64,000 nt of DNA from Henckelia pumila. Lineage: Eukaryota; Streptophyta; Magnoliopsida; Lamiales; Gesneriaceae. Below the pieces are notes generated by a model. The model was not told the origin of the DNA, searched no databases, and saw only the letters and a program-made list of their open reading frames with translations. Numbering within the stretch: position 1 is the first letter of the stretch; each line of letters opens with the position of its first letter. This document shows, piece after piece, positions 12,449 through 23,590 of the stretch. The position numbers and the translations under genes were made by a program. The stretch covers positions 160,358,130-160,422,129 of the forward strand of contig NC_133122.1 in NCBI RefSeq assembly GCF_033568475.1, given 5' to 3'.

Positions 12449-15400
12449 CGCATACGACTCTCTCACTCCCAAATCACCTCGTAGTGCCTCGACGCTGCCA
12501 CGGAACCATGACTGGGAGAATGTTTTTGTTCCGAAGAACTTTTTCTTTCCTATCGATAATCCTAAGCGGTTTCTCGACGTATGACAAGTAGGGATCTAAC
12601 TGAACTTCCGTATACTTGGACAACCTGTCCACAACAACCCAATGGCATCACAATGCTTGGAGGACATCAAAAAGTGGGTTACAAAATCCAGTCACATGCT
12701 TCCACTTACACTCCGAAATCTCCAAACTCTAAAGTAGACCACCCGGTCGACGATGCTTAGCCTTGACTTGCTGACAAACAAGGCATTTGTACAAAAAAAT
12801 GGTACACATCGCACTTTATTCCTTTCCACCAAAACCTCGTACTAAGATCCTTGTACATCTTTGTACTTCCTAGGTGCACGGTGAATTTACTACGATGGGC
12901 TTGAGATAAAACCTCCTCACGCAAAGTCGAATCATCAGGCACCACTACTATTCTAGACAAACACAACAATCCATCCGACTGAGAATGGAAACTATAAGTG
13001 TTGTCTCCCTGAGCAAGCCTGACTAACTTTTGCTTCTTCAGATCTGAAAATTGCATTCGCCGAATACGAGTAAACAAAGCTGGCTCAGCTAACACTGAAA
13101 AGACTCGGATCCGTTGCTGTTCTTTCTTGTGGAGAAAAGTAAAACCCAAAGAACACCACTTCTAAACGGCACTGGACATTTCACTGGTGTGAAGAGCACT
13201 AACATACACCTTACGGCTAAGCACATCTGCTACTGGATTCGTAGAACCTGGATGTTACTTGATTTCGCAATAATAATCCTTGAGAAGATCCATCCAACGT
13301 CAGTGCCTCATGTTCAACTAAGCATGAGTGACAGATATTTCAAACTATTGTGGTCATAGTAGATCTAAAAGCGCTCATCGTACAAGTAATGTCTCCATAT
13401 CTTGAGTGCAAAAACAATCGCTGCAAGCTCTAAATCATGCATTAGATAATTCTCCTCATGGGATTTCAGCTCGGGAAGCATAGGAAATCATATACCCATT
13501 CTGTGTCAGCGCACAACCCAAAACCTGAAGAGATGCATCTTTGTAGACCACATAACCTCTAGAACCAGATGGCAAAGTAAGCACAGGATATTCGGATCGA
13601 CTGAAACACCATCCTGGGAAATGACATGACCAAGCAACTCCACTCGTTCAATCCAAAACTCTCACTTGCTGAACTTGGAATACAATTGCATCTCACGATG
13701 AGTTTGTAGTACAACCTCAAGTGCTGCACATGCTCATCAACACTACATGAATAGACCAAAATATTGTCGATAAACACCACAACAGACTTATCCAAATAAT
13801 TCCGCAAAAACCTGTTCATCAAATCCATGAAGACTGTAGGTTTGTTCGTCAATCCAAAAAGCATCACTAGGAACTCATAGTGACCATACCTTGTACAAAA
13901 CACAGTCTTCGAAATGTCTTTCTCTAAAAATCGCAACTGATGATAACTGACCTCAATTCAATCTTGGAATACACTGATGTACCCAGGAGCTGATCGACCA
14001 TCAATGCACGGTAAAAGATACTTGTTCTCGATCGTTACTTGTTTCAACTGTCTGTAATCAATACAGATACACATATAACCATCCTTCTTCTTGACGACAA
14101 ATACTGGCGCTCCCCAAGGCGAAACGCTCGGAAAAATGTATCCTTTGTCTAACAAGTGTTATAACTGCTGCAACTGCTGTTGCAACTCTCTCATCTCTGA
14201 CGGCACCAGAAGATAGGGTGCACGAGAAATCGGAGTTGTCCCTAGCACAAGCTCAATCCCAAACTTGACCTCTCTGACTGGAGGAAAACCTAGGATCTCA
14301 TGAGGAAAAACATCTGGGCATTCACAAACAACAGGTAACTCCTCAAAAGCCTTAATCTCTATAGACGTGTCAATCACATAGATAAGGTAGACTTCCCCGC
14401 ACGCCTCCAAAGCTCGACAAGCTCTGAGAGCTGATACCAAAGGTATAGAGGGTTGCACTCCTCACCATATAAAAACCAACTATCTCCCTCAACCGAACGA
14501 AATTGAACAATCTTCTGCTAACAGTCCACAGTAGCTCGGAACAAACTCAAAAGATCAATACCCAAAATACAGTCTAAAATAATCAGGTTCGCTGCAAACT
14601 CAAAACCCTTGAATGCTAAAGAACAACCCATCACTAGATGCTTGGCCAAATCTAAATGGCCGGTTGGGGTAGATAAAAAAAATTACAACATCCAGGAATA
14701 CATACGGAAATCTATGACGCTTAACAAAGCGGGAAGATATAAAAGAATGCGATGCATCTGTATCAATGAGAACGAATGTAGGAATACCAAAACATAAATG
14801 TACCTGCAATGACCCTCTTGTTCTCTTCCTGAGCCTGATCCTGACTCATTGCAAACACCTGCACGGAACACGATGTCTCAGATTAGTGCTCCTCATCGAT
14901 TGTCCTTGTGGCTTCTGTGGTACCGAAGCCTGAGAACCAAAACCAGACGCTGATAATCCAACTATCTGGGGTCAATCCCTCTTCATGTCACCAACCTCGC
15001 CACAACGGAAGCAAGCTCCTGCCGCCTTATGGCACTTTTCGGACGGATATCTACCTCCAAAATGCTCGCATTTTCCCTTATTCTTCCCAAAACAAAAGAC
15101 ACCTCCAGAACCTGAGGAATAAGAAGATGCAGAAGACTTCTTGAAATATTGGGTCTTGGGTCCCAAAGTACTAGCTGAACGAGAAGAATGAATGAACCTG
15201 TTGCGCTGGATACTATTCTCTGCATGTCGACATCGGTTCACAAACCCCTCATACGATGTCGGATCATCGCAAACAGAAATTTGGTCGAAAATCTCCGGAT
15301 TGAGGCCTCGGAGGAATAGTTCATACTTGGCCTCCGAACTAACAGAGATGCACGAGAAAAAAGACAGCAACTCGAAGAAATTTTTCTGATACTCGTAAAC

Positions 15401-15620
15401 AGTAAAACTGCCCTTCTTAAGATCCAGGAGCTCAATGGTTTTGTCCTGGCGGAGTGCAGGAGGAAAATATAGCTACATAAACGCGGCATGGAACTCTGCC
15501 CAAGTAGCTGCACCATGCTAGTGCAACATGGGTTCTGACGTGGATTTGCACAATTTGCGAGCATGTTCCTCCTACAAGAAGTTGAAAGCTTCTATGTCCT
15601 GCTCCTCAGTATAGTGGAAT
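12449..15620 (-). pseudogene. Gypsy gag-pol relic
   Basis: Fragments in order on the - strand: gag with zinc-knuckle remnants CEHFGG and CFRCGEVGD (15600-14972); protease with LIDTDASHSF, whose active-site glycine is lost (14809-14600); the linker and RT N-terminus (14458-13958); RT with FIDNILVYS, whose second catalytic aspartate is lost (13936-13720); the integrase N-terminal zinc-finger region (13149-12757); and the end of the chromodomain-type tail, WERESRMRSEYPDLF-like after frame changes (about 12570-12449). Multiple stops and frameshifts break it. It cannot encode active protease or RT. RNase H is only traceable in pieces near 13560-13150. Confidence 0.88.
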
Positions 15621-15633
15621 ACACGAAAACAAC

Positions 15634-17622
15634 TGAAAGGCCCGGGATTATTTGATTTAATCCGAGATTATTTAATTTTAATCCTGGATTATTTAATTTG
15701 AGAATTTTTAGAGTTTTGATTTAAATTCTAATATTCTTAAATTATTTAGGATTGAAATTGGATAAAAATAAGGGCCGAGGACTAAATTACAAATTCTAAA
15801 GTTTCAGGGGTCAAAATGCAATTTGGCTTGAATATATCTTATTTCCTTGCTTAGTCATCCACTTGCACGTGTGATATGTATATTCTCATTCAGAAATTCA
15901 GACTTTGGCAGCTAAAGAACCGAGACCCTTCTTTTTCCTTTGAAAGTTCATTTTCAAATCTTCATATCTTTTTATCCGGTTATCCGATTTCAATTCCGGA
16001 CATAGTGTTGCGATCCTCTTGAGACAAGCTTCGATTTGGTGTAATTATCTTCATGATTCTATCTGTTTTGAGATGTTGTATGTTAGAGAAATCAGATTAT
16101 GAATATGAATAGTTGTTCTTGAGCTTTTATGTATTCCAATATCGAAACCGGACTGAGGATTAGTGGTTGAATGAATTTATGATTATTTCAGCATGTATTC
16201 CGATTTGTATAGAATATGATTATGCTGGTTTTCGATGGTTTATGGCTAATAAAATTTGGTTTTGACGTATATGAGATTGGTATTCGAGTTCGATATCGTT
16301 TCGGTTACAGATTTGCAGTCGTTACGCCGTCGGTTAACGATTTGAAGCTAGTTTGATATCTTGTTATTAGAGCTGAGTATGATTGAATGTGTTGATGATA
16401 AATTGAGCTTATGACCACGTTATTTTCAGCTTTGACAAGAGTTTGATCGACTCGAAAAATCCGCCTTCGAACCGAAGAAGATTTGCTTGAGGTTTGAAGT
16501 TGTTCTTTGAGAATAGAATGATGAAAGTGAGCAGATTTGTATGTGAAGTTGAATAGATTATGATATATGAGTTCTTGTTGTTATATTTCAGATTTGAAGC
16601 TTCAAGAACCAAGATAAAACAAAAAGGTATAAGACGACATCGCAAGTCAGGGATTTGAAACTCAAGAATGAAGCTTCTTGAGTTGTCCCGCCAAAATCGC
16701 ATACTTGTTTATCGTTTTGATTATGTTATGATGTTGTCGATCCATATCAGGTAGTGGATATTTATTCGATATGAGATATGAATTGATTCTATGCCAAGGT
16801 CTAAGACGACCTTATTTTCGAGTCTGATGAGACGACGATAGATGGATATCCATGTCAAGATCGTATACGAATCTTGATGGCAAAGAGTGTGATATGAATC
16901 AATTCTTTATATATGCGTTTACTCTATTCTCGAGTTGAAATGTCTAGAGTCGATATGCTGTTATTTAACGCGTATATATGTTGATTATACTGAGATTGTA
17001 TTCTCATCGGACGTTTCCGGCTGTTGTCTTGTTTTGTATGTGTGCAAGACAACAGATGGGGCAGGAGCTGGCCCAAGTCGACGAGAGTAGCTCATGAGAG
17101 AATATTATATGCGGACTCGGGTTGTTTGTAGTTGAAATGATGTATATAACTCCTAGCTAGCATGTTAGAAAACACTTTAGTTGATGTTCTTGAGAAGTTG
17201 ATGAACACCTTGTATAACTTCATGCTTTTGTTGAATTCCAAACCTCTAGTTTGATGTATCAACTACTTGTACACATGTTTAGATGTTGTTCTATGTATGT
17301 ATACATGTTTTGGGATTTCAATATGATGGATTGGAGTGGTTGAAAGGATCAAATTTTGCTGCTGGAAAACAGAGCAAAGGACTGCCCAGAGCTGAGGCCG
17401 ATCTGCTCTTTTTGGCAGACCGGGCGCAGCCTCTGAATTCCCAACCCGAAAGTTGGGTTAAGAAGGGGCGCTCGGTCGGCTGTTTTTGACCGACCGAGCG
17501 CACCCATGGTTGAAAAAAAAATAAAAATAAAAATTTATTTGATCTTCTTCCTTCCTTGTTTACTTAATGATGTTTAATTAGTAATTGTCCTAAGAATGAG
17601 ATTAGCAACCCGAGGCCCCACA
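15634..17622 (+). repeat. Gypsy-type LTR, family 2 (5' end possibly truncated)
   Basis: About 2 kb starting TGAAAGGCCCGGGATTATT and ending GAGGCCCCACA, followed by a primer-binding site. It is clearly related to positions 20348-22638 of the solo LTR (shared blocks such as CCGAGGACT, the GTCGATCCAT...GGTAGTGGAT region and AGATTAGCAACCCGAGG). The solo LTR has a further 311 bp at its 5' end that is absent here, so this copy may be truncated at the junction with the - strand element. GC-rich hairpins sit near its 3' end. Confidence 0.8.
17468..17501. repeat. 12-bp perfect inverted repeat in LTR
   Basis: GCGCTCGGTCGG at 17468-17479 and its exact reverse complement at 17490-17501 enclose a 10-base loop. 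Similar CGATCGAGC-type hairpins occupy the same part of the solo LTR at 22332-22512. Confidence 0.85.
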
Positions 17623-17627
17623 ACATG

Positions 17628-17639
17628 TGGTATCAAAGC
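17628..17639 (+). promoter_or_regulatory. Retrotransposon primer-binding site
   Basis: TGGTATCAAAGC, one base off the plant initiator tRNA-Met complement TGGTATCAGAGC, five bases after the LTR end. It fixes the element's orientation as +. Confidence 0.75.
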
Positions 17640-17917
17640 GAAGTTAGTTCTTGGACTGAACTAGAATGAGCGGGGTAGATTGAGTCTTCTATCTGATTGT
17701 TTATTTATTCTTGAAGCATGTTTATTATATGAATTGATTTACAGCTTTGAGAAGTGCATGCTACCTGCTTTTATGATTTGATTGGAAGCATGCCTTGACT
17801 GAAAATGAATCAGAACTCGATCTCGTGAGAAGACATGAAAATGCTAATCAGAGGAGGACTGAAACAGATTTGTATATTTGAGATTGCATTGTGTACTAAT
17901 CTATTTGATAATCAGAT

Positions 17918-18215
17918 ATGCCTTGAAGACCAGAGACGAGACAGATTGGTACAGTTCCTTTGCCAGAATAGGCAGTGATAGCACCAACAGTGCCACAAGC
18001 AACCGAAGCACCGAGAGTAGAACCGATAGTGCCACCGACAACAGAAATGCCTAGAACTGAACAGGGTAGTACTTTGAGAGATATGGGGGATATGACTGCT
18101 ACTCCGATGGAAACTCTGTTGAAACGCTTTCATTTGTTTAAACCGCCAACACTGAAAAGAACTGAAAACTCTGTGAAATGTGAGAGTTTGCTCGAGGATA
18201 TTGAAGAGTTGTTTG
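17918..18215 (+). pseudogene. Gypsy gag N-terminal fragment
   Basis: A leader of about 280 bp after the primer-binding site opens into an ATG at 17918 and a gag-like frame. Proline-rich N-terminus, then the motif PMETLLKRFHLFKPPTL and LLEDIEELF, typical of the start of the retrotransposon gag domain. In-frame stops occur near the start, and similarity ends abruptly near 18215, where AT-rich DNA begins. The rest of the element is missing. Confidence 0.75.
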
Positions 18216-18501
18216 AAAATAAAATTTGTTCCAACTTAAAGAGCAAAATTCCAATTTCGAATACTCTTATTCACCTTTTTCGAAATCTCCCTCCCTATAT
18301 CTGTATATATTAAATTTATAATAATATAATGATAATTATTAATCAAGATAAATAAAAAAAGATTCGCTTTCATAAAATCAAACATATTTTTATCTGTTAA
18401 TATACATATATCCTTATGTACATGTTTTCCTAAGATAAAAAATAAAATCCTATAATCTTATTAATTCTCTTAAAATTATATATACAAGTTAGTGGACTAA
18501 A
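18216..18501. other. AT-rich DNA, nothing recognised
   Basis: Low-complexity AT-rich sequence between the gag stub and the MITE. No coding or structural signal was seen. Confidence 0.6.
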
Positions 18502-18510
18502 AAAATTATA

Positions 18511-19125
18511 GGGGAAAATTGCATATATCACCCTTGTGAAATCCCGGATTTGCTGATAACGCCCTATGAAATTTTTTTAAGCTAATAACCCCTTATGATA
18601 CTAGATTTGTAGCATACGCACCCTTTCCAGCTAAAAAATAACGAAAATACCCATACTTAAATAAATAATTAAATTAATTTTGTTTTATAATTCTATATTT
18701 AATTGGATAAAATAATCAAATTTTAGTTAAACAACTATGAAAATTATATATAATTATTTTTTTTTATTAATATTTGTTATACACGAAATATTTTTTAATA
18801 TTAAATTTTATTATTACATTAAATTATGTAATAAGTTTAATTATTTTTTAAATACAATTTAATATTTAAATTAATTAAAATGATTGTATAAATAAACTTA
18901 ATTTAAAATTTAAGCTAATGCATTGGTGTTTTCATTTAAATCTTCAATAAAAGGTGATAAATTAAAGAGTTCATAAAAATCAAAGGGCACTTTCGTCATT
19001 TTTTAGCCAAAAGAGATGTGTATGCTACAGATCTAGAATCACAGAGGGCTACTAACTCAAAAAACTTTCATAGGGAGTTCACAGCAAATCCAAGATTTCA
19101 CAGGAGTGATATATGTCATTTCCCC
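18511..19125. mobile_element. MULE-type MITE, copy 1 (615 bp)
   Basis: Long terminal inverted repeats begin GGGGAAAATTGCATATATCA and end with the reverse complement. A perfect 9-bp target duplication, AAAATTATA, is at 18502-18510 and 19126-19134. The interior is AT-rich and non-coding. The 9-bp duplication and long TIRs fit Mutator-like elements. Confidence 0.9.
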
Positions 19126-19221
19126 AAAATTATATATCATCTTATTATATAAATATTGTAATTCAATATTTATAATTGTAATTCTTTAATACAGAGAGAT
19201 AAAAAAAATAATGATATTGTC

Positions 19222-19222
<1 letters not shown>

Positions 19223-19273
<51 letters not shown>
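19223..19273. repeat. (AT)n microsatellite
   Basis: About 25 uninterrupted AT units. No other feature is seen between 19135 and 19333. Confidence 0.95.
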
Positions 19274-19275
<2 letters not shown>

Positions 19276-19333
19276 CTTATTATAGATAAACTACATGAAT
19301 TAATTAATGATTTTGATAGTTTAATTGATATAA

Positions 19334-20036
19334 AGAGTACTATAATTAATACTTCAATATAATAGTATATATATGATAATGATTGTTTTTTATCAACCAT
19401 TCATGTGCCAAGGACTTTCTCATTTTTTGAAGCTAGTTTTGTTAGAAAAAAATAAAGATAAAGAAAGGAAGGAAGGGAGATAGTAAATTAAATTAAGAAA
19501 AAATTGCATATATCACCCCTGTGAAATCCCGAGTTTGCTAATAACTTCCTATGAATTTTTTTTAAGCTAATAACCCCTGTGATTCAAAATTTGTAGCATA
19601 CACACCATTTTCAGTTAAAAATTAACAAAAATACCCTTACTTAAATAAATAATTAAATTAATTTTGTTTTATAATTCTATATTTAATTGAGGAAAATAAT
19701 AAAATTTTATTTAAATAACTATGAAAATTATATATAATTATTTTATCATAATATTTGTCATACACGAAATATATTTTAATATTAAATTGTATTATAACAT
19801 TAAGGATATTTTAGTCATTTTTTAGCCAGAAGGGGGTGTATGCTACAGATTTAGAATTATAAAGGGCTTCTAGCTCAAAAAATATTCATAGGGGGTTATA
19901 AGCAAACATGCGATTTCACAAGGGTGATATATGCAATTTTCCCTTAAATTAAAGCTTATTAAATATTAATCTAATGTATGGTAATAGATAATCCATCACA
20001 GTATGTCAATAATAACCCAAAAACAAGCCAATTTTT
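19334..20036. repeat. Segmental duplication, copy A left part
   Basis: Begins GAGTACTATAATTAATACTT and shares blocks with 50621-51048 (GATAATGATTGTTTTT, CAACCATTCATGTGCCAAGGA, AATCTAATGTATGG). It is interrupted by the MITE at 19497-19943 and then by the solo LTR at 20037. It resumes at 22639. Confidence 0.85.
19497..19943. mobile_element. MULE-type MITE, copy 2 (447 bp)
   Basis: Same TIR family as 18511-19125 (ATTGCATATATCACCCCTGT to ATATATGCAATTTTCCC). A perfect 9-bp target duplication, TTAAATTAA, is at 19488-19496 and 19944-19952. The paralogous segment near 50711 has a single TTAAATTAA and no element, an empty site. Confidence 0.92.
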
Positions 20037-22638
20037 TGTAAGGCCCAGAAATATTAAATGAATAATTATGGGATTTGAGAATTTAATTCCATATTATGGG
20101 CTAATATTGATTTGAGAAGTTATAGAAATGATAGATTTAATTTTCGAGCCGAAAATATTAATTTGAGAATTTTACGGGTTTTGGGAAGTAAATTTCGGGA
20201 ATTCTTAAATTAAAAGAATAAATATTCGATTTGAATATTTATGAAATTTAAGATAAAATTCCACGTTTCGGGAATTAATATGATTATTTCGAAGATGAAA
20301 CTCGATCAGAGACTGATTTGAAAATATCGAAGTTTGAAGGGCTGAAATGCAAAAGGCCGGGATTATTTGATTAATCCGATTTTATTTAATTTTAATCCGA
20401 GTATATTTAATTTTGGAATATGTAAAGTTTCGATTTTAATTCTAATATTCTTAAATTATTTTGGATTGAAATTGAATTAAAACGAAGGCCGAGGACTGAA
20501 TTGCAATTAATGAAAACTTGAGGGACTAAATTGCAAATATGCAATACATATCCGATTTTACCTTAAGTATATCAGATTTGATACGTGTGAATTTATGGAG
20601 AAGTATGAAAACAGAGCAAAGGAGAGCCGAGAGCCGGGAGTTCTTCCTTTTTCTTTAGATTTCGATTTGTTCAAATCGCCGTAACTTTTAATCTGCTCGT
20701 CCGATTTCGATTCCGAAAAGTGTTCTGGAATTCTTGCAACGAGGCCTTCGAATTGATGTAAGTTTCTGAGTACTTCATGTATGTTTATGGATCGAAATAT
20801 TACAGAAATCAGTATGTTGATATATAATCATGTTCTTCAACTTGTATATGTTCCGATATCGAAACCGAATAGACGAACAACTATTGTTTGCATGAGATGT
20901 GAATTTCCAGCTTATGGTTCGAACTCTCATCCTTCTAATATGGCTGATTTATGATATATGTTGGCTGGTTTAATATGTAAAAGAGTTTGAAAGGATTGAG
21001 ACATTGTTCGGGTATCAAATTTGAGCCATTACGCCGTTGGTTTTTTGCGGTTTATGAATTCTGAGAATATGATGCTGTTGAGTTCGAGATTATGATGCTG
21101 AAATGACAATGATTTTAGTTGAATCAGTTAGATATATTGTTGGTTTGATATATATACATGAGTGTACATAAAGTTTGAATGATTTCGATATTTCGTCGGT
21201 TACCGATTTTGAATCGCTACGCCGTCGATTGAAGTTTTGAAGCCATTTTTGATAACCAATGACTGAACTAAGATGTTATTGAGATGTTGCTGATGATATA
21301 GCAATTTTATTCGTCTATTTCAGTCAAGTTTGGAAGACGAACGACGCATGACTCCAATTATGAACCGAAGAAGACGAAGTGAGGTTTGAAATGAATTCGA
21401 ATGAAGATATATTGATAAAATTGACTTGATTCTGAAATGCTTAAATGGAATGAAGTTTGATGTTTCTGTTTTGATGATTATATTTCAGATTGAAGCATTC
21501 AGAACCGAGGTATACAGAGGTATAATGACGACATCGAGAGTCAGGGACTTTGAAACTCAAGATCGATTCTTCTCGAGTTATCCCGCCAAAATCACATACG
21601 TATTTATTTCTTTGATTTGATTTTGATGTTGTCGATCCATCCCAGGTAGTGGATCTTTGATTTGAGTCGATACGATTATGATATGATGATGATATTGAAT
21701 TGATTCTATGCCAAGGTCGGAGGGCGACCTTATTTTCGAATCCTGAATGATTACGATAGATGGATATCCATGTCAAGATCAGTTATGAATCTTGATGGCA
21801 ACGAAGTGAAATGAATCAATTCTCGATCGATCGAAAGAAGCGTTATTTACTCTATTGTTGAGTCAATTAAATAGAGTCGATATGATTTATTTAACGCTTT
21901 TGATATGTTGCTTATACTGAGATGATTTCTCATCGGAGTTTATCCGGCTGTTGTTTTGTTTTGTATGTGTGCATCACAACAGATGGGGCAGGAGCTGGTC
22001 TGAGATGACATTGACAGCTTGGGAGCGAGACTTGGTACGTGAGGACTTGGGTTATAGCTAAACGAATATGTATTAGAGTACATCAAACTTAGTAGAAGAC
22101 TTGATACGGGAAGCTCACTTATGATTTTAGTGTAGCTTGTGATTTAATGCTTTTTACGATATCCGTTTGATGTAAGAATCGCATGATTATATGCTCATGT
22201 CGTTATATATGATTATATGCATGTTCCTATCTTGATCAACCATGATTCAGGTTGAGTTTTGGATTGTTGAGATTGAAATTTGAGGATTGACAGCAGAAAA
22301 ATGATTCTGGTTTTTTTGGAATTGATGGCATGCTCGATCCTGTGAAAAGTTAGGATCGAGCGCGGCCATCAATTTGCAAAAACAGAGAAATGAAATATTG
22401 GGCTCGCTCGATCGGACGAGTTCATCCGATTGAGCGAGGCCGATATATTTTGGGAACCGAGAGCAGGGTTTTGGTGCTCGCTCGATCGGCTGATTTTGCC
22501 CGATCGAGCGAGGCTCCGGATTTTTAAAAAAAAAAAAAAAAATTCTGCTCTTGATTTATTATTCTTTAATTGTTTGATTAATTGTTTAATTAATCATTAG
22601 TTGCCCTAAAAAGAGATTAGCAACCCGAGGTCCCCACA
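20037..22638 (+). mobile_element. Solo LTR, gypsy type, 2.6 kb
   Basis: Starts TGTAAGGCCC and ends GTCCCCACA. Flanked by TTTTT at 20032-20036 and 22639-22643, a 5-bp target duplication. The paralogous site near 51048 reads as the uninterrupted T6 followed by CTCC. No primer-binding site or coding region follows, so this is a solo LTR left by LTR-LTR recombination. Its 20348-22638 part matches the LTR at 15634-17622. An alternative is two nested LTR pieces (20037-20347 and 20348-22638). Confidence 0.85.
22332..22512. repeat. Three GC-rich hairpins in solo LTR
   Basis: Inverted repeats: GCTCGATCCT/AGGATCGAGC (22332-22341, 22352-22361); CTCGCTCGATCGGA/TCCGATTGAGCGAG (22403-22416, 22425-22438); CTCGCTCGATCGGC and its near reverse complement (22477-22512). 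All share a CTCGATC core in AT-rich surroundings. Confidence 0.88.
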
Positions 22639-23395
22639 TTTTTTCTCCTTCTCCTCCAAGAAGGAGCCCTGCCCGGAATATAGTACAAAAACAAGAATAA
22701 ACTCATGCGTAGCGAAGTGGGCAAGTGAAAGATCGATCAAACAAAAATATTAAAGGACCGTGAGAGAATAGTAAGTAACAATGGATTGGAATTACATACA
22801 CAGCATCAAACAGCAGCACAGACATCACACCCATGGCAAAATTTGTCTTGAATCCCGCAACAAAATGCTTCCTACGAAATATTATATATATTAGCGAACA
22901 AATACATAACAAAAACGAAAACCTCAGGATAATTCATTACTCATGAATCTTAATTTCACCTAGATTTTATATTATAATAATAAACATTACACCACACTAT
23001 ATAGTACCCCAAAAAGACTATTTAAAGATCATAGTACAAAAACAAGAATAAACTCATGCGTAATGGAGAGATTATGTTTCCTAGGAAAAATATATTTATG
23101 AGAATTAGAACAATAATCATACCCAAGGAAATACATTGGGAATCCGTGGCTAGCTTACTGTAAAACAAAAAACAAAAGGAAAACGCAACCCTAATGATCA
23201 AATGATTAAAAAAAATAAAAAAATTAACGATAACATTATGTCGTTATGCGAGCAGCAAAACCGTGCAATTTTAATCAAAAATCTAATTCACTAGTCATCG
23301 CATACAAGTAAAAGCACAAGAGTATATGTAATTTCACATTCAAAACATGGAAAAATTATTACAAAAAAAATATGAAAATTAATCTAAGGAAGCAC
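22639..23395. repeat. Segmental duplication, copy A right part
   Basis: Continues the homology to 51049-52560: CAAGAAGGAGCCCTGCCCGG, the exon-like block, CCACCACACTA, AGATCATAGTACAAAAACAAG, and CATTATGTCGTTATG. Copy B stops near 52560, while copy A runs on into a promoter-like stretch. Confidence 0.85.
22796..22871 (-). pseudogene. Exon-like block, unknown membrane protein
   Basis: On the - strand an acceptor (TTTCGTAG) and donor (GTAATT) bound 76 nt that translate KHFVAGFKTNFAMGVMSVLL followed by FDAVY, a hydrophobic segment. The 51692-51768 paralog keeps much of the peptide but has a one-base insertion. I do not recognise the family. The rest of the gene would be interrupted by the solo LTR, so this is probably a gene relic; a small functional gene is not excluded. 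Confidence 0.4.
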
Positions 23396-23399
23396 AGTG

Positions 23400-23590
23400 A
23401 CTGTTCTCACTTCTCAGGGAACGAGAGAAATTCACCTTTCCGGGTTTAGTACATGTCACCCGCTTTCCGAAACAGTAACGATAAATCGATCATCGAAGAC
23501 AAAGAGCGCAGAGAGATTAATGAGAGATGAACGATTAATTTTGGTTTAGGGTTTTAGGATTGAATTCGGCAAGCCCATGGGCCATTACCC
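23400..23590 (-). promoter_or_regulatory. Orphan promoter and 5' UTR-like region
   Basis: Reading the - strand: GGCCCATGGGC (site II-type element), then AAACCCTAAA (telo-box) about 15 bp on, a pyrimidine-rich leader with CTCTCATTAATCTCTCTGCG, an early ATG with a short frame, and a possible donor AAAG|GTGAAT. Site II plus telo-box is typical of plant housekeeping and translation-gene promoters. It lies upstream of the exon-like block at 22796-22871, consistent with the same former gene. Confidence 0.45.

Larger units (their letters stand above)
10578..15633 (-). mobile_element. Decayed Ty3/gypsy chromovirus, 5'-truncated
   Basis: A - strand retroelement: gag, protease, RT, RNase H and integrase remnants run from about 15.6 kb down to 12.45 kb, followed by a 3' LTR at 10578-12291. 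The order matches Ty3/gypsy. Similarity to the element at 59.4 kb holds throughout gag-pol and in the LTR ends. No 5' LTR is present: at 15634 the sequence changes to an unrelated LTR. Most of the integrase core is missing. Confidence 0.9.
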
